DNA from: Prevotella sp.
GTDB lineage: Bacteria > Bacteroidota > Bacteroidia > Bacteroidales > Bacteroidaceae
DNA length: 7,796 nt
Assembly: GCA_003483565.1 (NCBI GenBank)
Contig: DMYZ01000249.1
Coordinates: forward strand, 1 to 7,796
Reading direction: 5' to 3'
Position 1 is the first letter of the stretch, and every line of letters begins with the position of its first letter. Positions 7,796 through 7,796 of the stretch are shown piece after piece. Made by a program: the position numbers and the translations under genes. The notes under the pieces are model-generated. The model made no database searches. It had not been told where the DNA came from and was given only the letters and a program-made list of their open reading frames with translations.

Positions 7796-7796
7796 C

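Noticed and set aside
1..7796. CRISPR arrays, tRNA/rRNA genes, insertion sequences, phage or defence genes
   Set aside because: The window is more than 98 percent coding for four enzymes. No direct repeat array, terminal inverted repeat, cloverleaf or transposase-like frame was seen.

Overview
The window reads as Bacteroidetes DNA, most likely order Bacteroidales (Bacteroides, Phocaeicola or Prevotella type). The pointers are four starch-active proteins resembling Bacteroides Sus-type and MalQ enzymes, AT-rich start regions with no convincing Shine-Dalgarno sequences, and no promoter of the usual bacterial form. Genus cannot be fixed from this sequence alone. Nearly every base is coding, all on the + strand.

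Layout: (1) 1-1823, the 3' two thirds of a GH77 4-alpha-glucanotransferase (malQ) of the DPE2-like type with a long insert; its start lies upstream of the window. (2) 1848-3980, a secreted GH97 alpha-glucosidase (SusB type). (3) 3977-5890, a secreted type I pullulanase (GH13), whose ATG overlaps the stop of the GH97 gene. (4) 5903-7753, a secreted GH13 neopullulanase/cyclomaltodextrinase-type alpha-amylase (SusA type). (5) 7764-7795, a strong intrinsic terminator. Gaps between genes are 24 nt, -4 nt and 12 nt, so the set looks like the distal part of one operon.

How they fit together (inference from known families): alpha-glucan oligosaccharides entering the periplasm would be debranched at alpha-1,6 bonds by the pullulanase, cut at alpha-1,4 bonds by the SusA-like enzyme, and reduced to glucose by the SusB-like enzyme. 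Maltose and short maltodextrins reaching the cytoplasm would be processed by MalQ. The three secreted enzymes have ordinary signal peptidase I type leaders with no lipobox, which favours the periplasm over the cell surface. No susC/susD transporter, SusR-like regulator, RNA gene, mobile element, CRISPR array or phage gene is visible.

I found no undescribed system here. It is a coherent but conventional starch/maltodextrin utilisation unit. The points most worth a second look are the insert in MalQ, the grouping of a debranching enzyme with SusA/SusB-type enzymes and malQ, and a variant fourth conserved region in the pullulanase.
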